Shown here in pieces: positions 60,101-64,000 of a stretch of 64,000 nt of DNA. The first letter of the stretch is position 1, and each line of letters opens with the position of its first letter. The translations under genes and the position numbers were made by a program. Origin of the DNA: Polyangium mundeleinium (GTDB lineage Bacteria > Myxococcota_A > Polyangia > Polyangiales > Polyangiaceae); assembly GCF_028369105.1 (NCBI RefSeq), contig NZ_JAQNDO010000001.1, positions 1,426,001 through 1,490,000 on the forward strand, read 5' to 3'. The notes beneath the pieces are model-generated. The model had not been told where the DNA came from. It searched no databases and saw nothing but the letters and a program-made list of their open reading frames with translations.

Positions 60101-61906
60101 GGTGCAATCCGACTTGAGGCGACCACGCGAGCTCCCATTCCCGACATGGCGAACGAGCTGGGCGCCCTTCTTGTGAGTCTCGTCCGTGGCGTCGGCACTC
60201 TTCGGCGCGAAGTCGTCAATCGTGACGAGCGCGTCCTTCATCCGGTGGAGGTACAGCTCGATCGCGCTGAACGTCCAGCCCCAGCTCAGGGGCAGCGATG
60301 CGTGATCGAATTCTCCCCAGTGGCTCTGCGCGAGCGCGGCCAGCGAACTCTTCATGCTGCCGCTCTTGCCGTGCAGCATGAGCACCGCGTCGAAGTAATG
60401 CGAGCTTTGAAGCGGCGCTCGATAGACCGCGCAGAGCAAAGGCAACGTGACACGTGTGTCGGCGGTCTTGAGGAAGTCGAGCGAGATCTTCACCGCTTCC
60501 CGGGGATCCTCCGCGAACGCGGGCAGCTTATAGCGGCGATACGCGGCTTCGAGCTCAATCGAGACATCGTGCGCTCCCACGGCACCGCCGGCATGCAGAT
60601 AGATCCACCGGCCGCCATGGTCTCGAAAACCCGAGTGCATGTACGTCACGGTCTCCGTCGGACTCGACACTGTCTGGATTGCAGCGCGGAGGTGGCTCGC
60701 CACCCTGGGGATGCCGGGGTAGACGATCGGCTTCGCGCCCCACTTCTGGCTCGGCCACAGCTCGCCCCCGAGCTCTTGCGGGCTCACACGCACGCGCGAC
60801 AGGGGAACTCCGGTCTCGAGCGCGCCCTCGATGACGAAGGCACGCGTCTTCTCGGCGCCGTCGTCCAAGATCTCCTCCTCGACGATGTGGGCCGTGAAGT
60901 TGCCTAGGGGCTGGCAGTTCTCCGTCACGCCTCCGTCCGGCGAGCTCACCAAGCAGAGCTTCTCGCGGCGAACAGCGTAGAACGCGCCGGCCGGCGTCTC
61001 CTCTTCATGAATTCTCCGGTTCTTGGCCTTCTGCTCGGCCTCGTACAGGGCGCGCTGAAGATCCCTCTCCCTGACGCCGTGCGGGCGCAACAGCGTCATG
61101 ACCTTCTTTTGCGTGGCGACGCCGCGCTCCGTGAGCGACCACAAGAACGGCAAGTCGCCCAGGAGGTTCACGGCCTGCTCGGCCGAGATGTTCTTCACCC
61201 GCTCGACCGGATCGGCGGGCACATCCGCGGCCAGCACCCTACGAAGGTCGACGTACCCGTTCGAGGCGCGGAAGTCGTCCGGCCCTTGATCTTCACCGTC
61301 ATCGCGCAGCGGCAGCGCCGCCACCTTCACCTTGGCGCCGTGCTGCTCGAGCGCGATGGCCAGCCGAGCTTCCGCTCGCGCGACGTCAGGGTTCAGCGCC
61401 CGGCCCGCATCGAACGTGATGACGACCTCGCGCCGGACGAGGCCCACCACGTTCCACGAGTCATTGAGCTTGTGGTCCTTCGTGAGCGTCGAGTAGATCC
61501 CGCCGAGCCCGATAGCATTGAAGCCGTTGTCCTGGAGGACCAGCGCCTTGCCCGGCGACTCGACAACGTAGAGCGGCGCGGAGCCCTCGAACTCGCACCC
61601 CGGCGGGATGAAGATGGGGACCTCCCGCCCGGCCGGGGCGAGGTAGCGAGGTTTGCCCTCGTCGAGCCGGATCCGCACATATCCCGGCGCGTTGGGGTAT
61701 GGGATCGCGATCCCGCCACAGGGAAGCGGCTGGTCCCGACCGAGCAGCCTCACGCCCACGTCCGGCGAGACGGACCGCAGACCGGCCTCGGCGGCCCAAT
61801 CTGGGACGACGGCGCGGTGCTCCAGGTACTGGATGTGATGGGGCTCGAAGGGCAGCACCTGTGCGCCCCCTGTATTGGTTTCCGTAGAAGCGCATGCTAG
61901 ATTCAT
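57101..61906 (-). CDS. Fused TOPRIM-primase, DUF927-like ATPase and family A DNA polymerase
   Basis: The ATG at 61906 has AGGAGGTG five bases upstream; 1,601 residues. About 20-230: DUF3854/TOPRIM-like part (LYVVESPGKALVLQDNGFNA, then VVITFDAGRALNPDV). About 400-680: DUF927-like SF3/AAA module with SGFRDHGGRWIYLHAGGAVG, Walker A LMLHGKSGSMKSSLAALAQS and Walker B DALVTIDDFAP. About 860-1,070: Gly/Pro/Ser-rich linker. About 1,075-1,230: 3'-5' exonuclease-like fold, GHDLKGALAQF and VVDTAIAWRLLDGG, with motif I lacking its acidic pair. About 1,240-1,601: polymerase with motif A VVGDYNAIELRVLADQTGD, motif B RAKPVNFGGSFGMG and motif C ILAVHDELLVEAP. One chain could prime, unwind and copy DNA for an element's replication. 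It follows a MerR-like gene by 65 bases. Confidence 0.9.
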   Translation of the reverse strand: MNLACASTETNTGGAQVLPFEPHHIQYLEHRAVVPDWAAEAGLRSVSPDVGVRLLGRDQPLPCGGIAIPYPNAPGYVRIRLDEGKPRYLAPAGREVPIFIPPGCEFEGSAPLYVVESPGKALVLQDNGFNAIGLGGIYSTLTKDHKLNDSWNVVGLVRREVVITFDAGRALNPDVARAEARLAIALEQHGAKVKVAALPLRDDGEDQGPDDFRASNGYVDLRRVLAADVPADPVERVKNISAEQAVNLLGDLPFLWSLTERGVATQKKVMTLLRPHGVRERDLQRALYEAEQKAKNRRIHEEETPAGAFYAVRREKLCLVSSPDGGVTENCQPLGNFTAHIVEEEILDDGAEKTRAFVIEGALETGVPLSRVRVSPQELGGELWPSQKWGAKPIVYPGIPRVASHLRAAIQTVSSPTETVTYMHSGFRDHGGRWIYLHAGGAVGAHDVSIELEAAYRRYKLPAFAEDPREAVKISLDFLKTADTRVTLPLLCAVYRAPLQSSHYFDAVLMLHGKSGSMKSSLAALAQSHWGEFDHASLPLSWGWTFSAIELYLHRMKDALVTIDDFAPKSADATDETHKKGAQLVRHVGNGSSRGRLKSDCTARPDRPCRALVLSTGEDLPKGESIQARLVAIHMSKEDINLDALTRLQANAHRLPHAMAAYVEWLIPQMPQLEVEVKKKFQELRDEMQQKYGHLRAPAAMAHLLVGAYYFTEFAKDLGVMSDEDAKGYIDEARAALLANYREQVRATEQSNPGHRFLEVLRDLLLRRKVTLQSMGMPLTSASSDGTEPVGWKDKTHAYLLPDAAFEAVNKALKSMNEGTPLQQYGLWSRMVEEGLILPNGKEPTHRLDVDGDRKRERVLKIDLTKLRGEPDPDGSGDGGPGPGGGEPGPDDDGGALCEGGDDGLDLPSLWRPIRSPAENMNGSAPLTIASLPPSPVLAVQMPGSCPDRSGHGCEGPGDGKTPADPGDMQARTGNQPHSDQMTRSFRGESPSVSADVARLGSVSPSLSGAPLPSEKIWSSGQAGQGASFSRRSRSPEGLQGSGQAEQTSDRAGPGTLAEAILRAGRVGLVVHSTGPDITEGPVLVALALPDGQARVFHTLGGEELGPVADALCQVTIVGHDLKGALAQFQYHLGFMPGTVVDTAIAWRLLDGGRHLKNHKYFSLERALGKQIVQKNIDWSTAPSPELRDELAEEARDVLRLADIFQKDLQEERLEEVAALEFKLLPIVAQMEVSGVPINRVEWERLVDMWTSEAAELEKNLVATLGVKNIDNNEEVLAALHRLGLQVERTNSEALAPYMHLPVAQQLVLYRRNNGFVTGAGNGVLRAFSRSEDGRVHATLNQIGAVTGRLSAQEPNLLGLPRDKQVRSCIQAPAGKKLVVGDYNAIELRVLADQTGDEKLKEVFGKSDGDPHRHTASLLMNVPENQVTDEQRNRAKPVNFGGSFGMGVNKLIAYAKKNYKVDLRPEQAAQFKQMFLQNHAGVAAWQKKMAEEMPAELRTKSGRVSYYFDPAEDYNARLAFPIQGTAADGMKQAMVLLAPHLKRLGAQMILAVHDELLVEAPEEHAEEVKVLMRDSMIAGMKKYVPSVPIVVEPKVMSRWEK
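58771..58969. repeat. GACCAGAT repeat cluster with 20-bp inverted repeat
   Basis: CGGCTTGACCAGAT occurs at 58771-58784 and 58837-58850. A 20-base arm at 58843-58862 (GACCAGATGACCAGATCTTT) is perfectly inverted at 58950-58969, 87 bp away. All lie in the low-complexity linker codons of the polymerase fusion. Iteron-like 8-mers plus an inverted repeat could mark a replication origin or regulator site; codon-level duplication of a linker is the alternative. Confidence 0.6.
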
Positions 61907-61971
61907 GTTCACCTCCTGGACGGCTCCTTCCGCGGCTTCGCAGACCAAGCGGATGGAGCCGTTCTCCTTTT

Positions 61972-62436
61972 TCAACGATCCTTCTTATTCTTCCGGCTCT
62001 GCGGCTCCGTGTTCGCGATGCGCTCGATACGGCGGAGCACACGCTCTGCGGCAGGGCCGAGGTCCACGAGGTGGCTCACGCAGCGCTCGCTGGAGCCCGG
62101 GGCCGCGTTCTTCTTCGTCTTGTCAAACAAGACGACCTCTTGACCATCGGTCCAGATGGCCACGTTCACGAGCTCGTGGAGCTCGGGGAACCCGTGGCCC
62201 CGCTGCACGTAGCGCAAGGCTCCGACCATCGTCCGCACGCGGATGCCTGCCCTCAAGATCTCCCGCGCGAGCCGCAGCGCGAGCAGATCTCGGGCCGTGA
62301 ACCGACGCGGCGAGCCGCGCCCCTGACCACCTCCGGCGCTGGGCTTCAAGAGCCCGCTCCGAAGAATCTCATCCAGCTTCTTATAACGCAGCCCGGAGAC
62401 CCGGACCGCGTCGCCTGCCGTGAATGTAGTATCCAT
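61972..62436 (-). CDS. MerR-like regulator
   Basis: ATG at 62436, 154 residues. The N-terminal HTH reads VRVSGLRYKKLDEILRSGLL, then SPRRFTARDLLALRLAREIL and AGIRVRTMVGALRYVQRG, the MerR-type helix-turn-helix and wing. The C-terminal part has VAIWTDGQEVVLFDKTKK and no metal-binding cysteine cluster, so it resembles the phage/plasmid MerR-like group. It precedes the replication gene in the same direction and probably controls it. Confidence 0.75.
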   Translation of the reverse strand: MDTTFTAGDAVRVSGLRYKKLDEILRSGLLKPSAGGGQGRGSPRRFTARDLLALRLAREILRAGIRVRTMVGALRYVQRGHGFPELHELVNVAIWTDGQEVVLFDKTKKNAAPGSSERCVSHLVDLGPAAERVLRRIERIANTEPQSRKNKKDR

Positions 62437-62506
62437 GGCTTGGCATTCCATCACGTGGGATCCGAGAAAGGGAAGCGCACCCCCTTCTACAAGTCTTCAC
62501 GGCACA

Positions 62507-62518
62507 ACAAGAACTTGT
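62507..62518. promoter_or_regulatory. Inverted repeat upstream of the MerR-like gene
   Basis: ACAAG-AA-CTTGT, a 12-bp inverted repeat, lies about 70 bases from the start codon. Another ACAAG half-site is nearby (62489). It is a candidate operator; no certain -35/-10 pair was identified. Confidence 0.45.
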
Positions 62519-62539
62519 ACCGAGCGCACTAAACCCTTG

Positions 62540-62986
62540 GTTCCATGCTGAAAGAAGCAGAACGTGCTCAACAGTAGCTCAAGAAGCAAGTGACCACTTG
62601 TTCTATTGAAATAACTACGTTCCGCGAAAAACCGTCGGCAGCACAGCTCGTCGCCTCGTTGCACGGAACCACAGCTTCCTGGGAAGGGGCGATGGTGAAC
62701 TGGTCGAAGAACAAATTGTGGTATCCTTCTCCATTCTCGAGATGACGGCGATGGACGAGCAGGTTTTGCCGCAACAAAATCGGCCCACGCCCACGGCGAA
62801 CGCGAAGAGTTTGTCCACGGGCCCGATGAGGGCGATATCTGGCGACCCGTCGACCCGGTCCAGTCGGCGCTTCTTTGGCGGCGCAGCATCGTGCAGCTCA
62901 GCCAGGAAAGTACGAGTATCCCGTCCGGGCGTAGCAAGACGATGCGGCGGCAAACGGCTGTGCAGCACTCCGCTTGCGAGGATCCG
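62540..62986. other. Regulatory/intergenic stretch, no certain gene
   Basis: Frames on both strands are open, for example IVVSFSILEMTAMDEQVLPQ (plus, from about 62,712) and VDKLFAFAVGVGRFCCGKTC (minus). Neither has a ribosome-binding site or family match. GC content is lower than in the surroundings. Confidence 0.35.
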
Positions 62987-63313
62987 ATGAAGGCGCGGAA
63001 AGAAGCTGCCCGCACCCCACGCCCCGAGACCACGACGAGTTCAAGCCCTTGCACGCCCAAGACGCGCCGTCCGTCGACACGCAAGAACGCGGTGATTGCA
63101 TCTCCGCAGCCATTTGTGCCGGAATCAGGAGCCCCTGTTGTCTCCGCAGCCACCTCGGCCCTCGTGACGGATTCTCCGAACGCCGTCGAGCCCACCCGAT
63201 CGACGCGTTCGGTCTCCGAGAAGCCTCTCGACCCGCGCCTGCGCCCGTTCGCGCATGCGCTCGCCGACCTTTTGCTTTCCGATCTGTTGAAGTACCCTCC
63301 GGAGAAACCATGA
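62987..63313 (+). CDS. Unknown 108-aa protein
   Basis: ATG at 62987. The first 75 residues are Thr/Ser/Pro/Arg-rich and probably disordered. The end, LDPRLRPFAHALADLLLSDL then LKYPPEKP, forms a helical hairpin typical of small conserved proteins of myxobacterial islands. The stop overlaps an ATG (ATGA). Confidence 0.5.
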   Translation: MKARKEAARTPRPETTTSSSPCTPKTRRPSTRKNAVIASPQPFVPESGAPVVSAATSALVTDSPNAVEPTRSTRSVSEKPLDPRLRPFAHALADLLLSDLLKYPPEKP

Positions 63314-63567
63314 GGCTCAGCCTAAAAATTGTCGTCCCACGCCGCTCGGGCCATGCTCCCGTGCGCCTGACCCGGGCGGGGGGCGAAAGACCGCCCGTTT
63401 TCGCTGGGCCAGCGCGCCCTTCCACGAGGGCCGGGCTCACGAGAACCCGTTATGTTGGGCGTGCGCCCGGTGACGCGCTTGGCCAATCCAGGCAAGTCAT
63501 CGGCCGAGGACGGCTACCGGGTGTCGCGTACGTTGAGCGCGCAGCCCCACGCCCCAGTCCTCCATAA
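63310..63567 (+). CDS. Possible small basic protein
   Basis: ATGA overlap with the previous gene opens 85 codons starting MRLSLKIVVPRRSGHAPVRL. The composition (Arg, Pro, Gly) is close to what random GC-rich DNA gives, so only the overlap supports it. Confidence 0.25.
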   Translation: MRLSLKIVVPRRSGHAPVRLTRAGGERPPVFAGPARPSTRAGLTRTRYVGRAPGDALGQSRQVIGRGRLPGVAYVERAAPRPSPP

Positions 63568-63637
63568 TGCAGGATGATGAGACGTGGGGCCGCTCATACG
63601 TGAGCCAGATCAACGCCAGGCGTAAGGCCGAGCGGAA

Positions 63638-64000
63638 CTACTGTTTATTGGACGGGCCTTTGATTCCGGGAAACGGGTTCCGCGGAAACGGACTCGCCGG
63701 GAAGCCTTCAAGATCGACGAGCAGCCCCGTAGACGCCAACCGTGCGCAGACCTCACGCACCAACTCGACCTTCTGGCCGGTCTTGCGGTCGCCCACCCAG
63801 AGGCGGTTCGGTGGTCCAGCGCCGAAAGCCTCGATATTCATATCATTGACGATGGCAGGCAGGAAGTCCGGATCGGACCAGATGCCCTCGGTTACTTCCG
63901 CCGCACCATGGATCGCGTCTAGGGCCATGTGCATTGCTTCAGCATGCAGCGTCTTGAGCCGAGACAGCTCGAGCGTCGTCGCTGGCGCGATGGGCTGCAG
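63638..64000 (-). CDS. C-terminal part of an unknown protein (partial)
   Basis: The frame is open from the window end to TAA at 63638-63640 (120 residues): ATTLELSRLKTLHAEAMHMA, EVTEGIWSDPDFLPAIVNDM, then RLWVGDRKTGQKVELVREVC and SPFPRNPFPGIKGPSNKQ. Amphipathic helices and a basic, proline-rich end are seen. The start lies outside the window. No family recognised. Confidence 0.6.
   Translation of the reverse strand: MQPIAPATTLELSRLKTLHAEAMHMALDAIHGAAEVTEGIWSDPDFLPAIVNDMNIEAFGAGPPNRLWVGDRKTGQKVELVREVCARLASTGLLVDLEGFPASPFPRNPFPGIKGPSNKQ

Noticed and set aside
58973-60907. 644-codon plus-strand frame opposite the polymerase fusion
   Set aside because: Composition is Arg/His/Leu-rich shadow sequence. 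The minus strand carries Walker and TOPRIM motifs over the same bases.
1-64000. CRISPR array or tRNA genes
   Set aside because: No regularly spaced repeats of the 24-40 bp class and no cloverleaf or T-loop consensus was noticed. A covariance-model scan would be the decisive test.
63570-64000. Plus-strand frame starting MQDDETWGRSYVSQ near the window end
   Set aside because: Antisense to a better minus-strand frame. After about 45 codons it becomes Ser/Arg-rich shadow sequence.

Overview
The window is GC-rich bacterial DNA. Several features suggest a myxobacterium of the Polyangiales type: very long spurious antisense frames caused by high GC, cysteine-rich lipoproteins with a C-DDGxxNGDETDVDCGG-type repeat, and a PAAR-RHS nuclease next to a VgrG. 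This assignment is inference. Nearly all of the window looks like accessory DNA: no rRNA, tRNA or ribosomal-protein gene was recognised.

Layout. (1) 1-3.85 kb: a two-gene unit (PP-loop-like protein plus a PEP-synthase/PPDK-like enzyme) on the minus strand, a HEAT-repeat fragment, and a frameshifted small gene. (2) 3.86-5.90 kb: a 2,050-bp group II intron with its reverse transcriptase. A second copy of exactly the same length, with an identical encoded protein, lies at 49.31-51.36 kb in the same orientation. (3) 5.9-16.3 kb: a plus-strand, phage/ICE-like recombination module: RadC, short membrane peptides, small unknowns, a MoxR/RavA-like ATPase with a VWA (ViaA-like) partner, a DUF6573-type protein, ComM helicase, a Zn-finger protein and a second-type RecA. 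Hairpin terminators separate most of the transcription units. (4) 16.3-27.7 kb: an island of defence-type genes and remnants: DUF6884 remnant, HExxH protein, a DUF3990-type ADP-ribosyl-transferase fold pair, a DndB C-terminal remnant, a DUF2130 nuclease, an OLD-nuclease/UvrD-helicase pair (Gabija-like), an XRE-TIR-like protein and an HNH nuclease. (5) 27.7-30.7 kb: decayed DNA holding a broken lipoprotein, a large inverted repeat, a phage terminase fossil and a lone proteasome-like Ntn-hydrolase candidate. (6) 31-40.2 kb: regulators with operators, an operon of winged-helix-like small proteins, a sigma factor fused to a membrane/TPR-like tail with a beta-barrel partner, and two lipoproteins. 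(7) 40.4-48.9 kb: a type VI secretion cargo locus, PAAR-RHS with a PD-(D/E)xK DNase tip, an immunity candidate, VgrG, and accessory genes. (8) 49-64 kb: an IS701-like remnant, intron copy 2, a sigma-like protein, phage-type regulators (RHH, Bro-N-like, broken Rha-like genes), a degenerate J-domain protein, and a 1,601-aa replication protein that joins a TOPRIM-like primase part, a DUF927-like ATPase and a family A DNA polymerase. A MerR-like gene sits directly upstream of it.

How it fits together (inference). Regions 3 and 8 resemble the recombination and early replication/regulation modules of one or more integrated temperate phage-like or conjugative elements. Region 4 is a defence hotspot and region 7 is an interbacterial weapon locus. 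The strongest candidates for something undescribed are the primase-ATPase-polymerase fusion with repeats inside its linker, the RavA/ViaA-ComM-RecA cassette, the XRE-TIR-like gene beside the OLD/UvrD pair, and the proteasome-like orphan.
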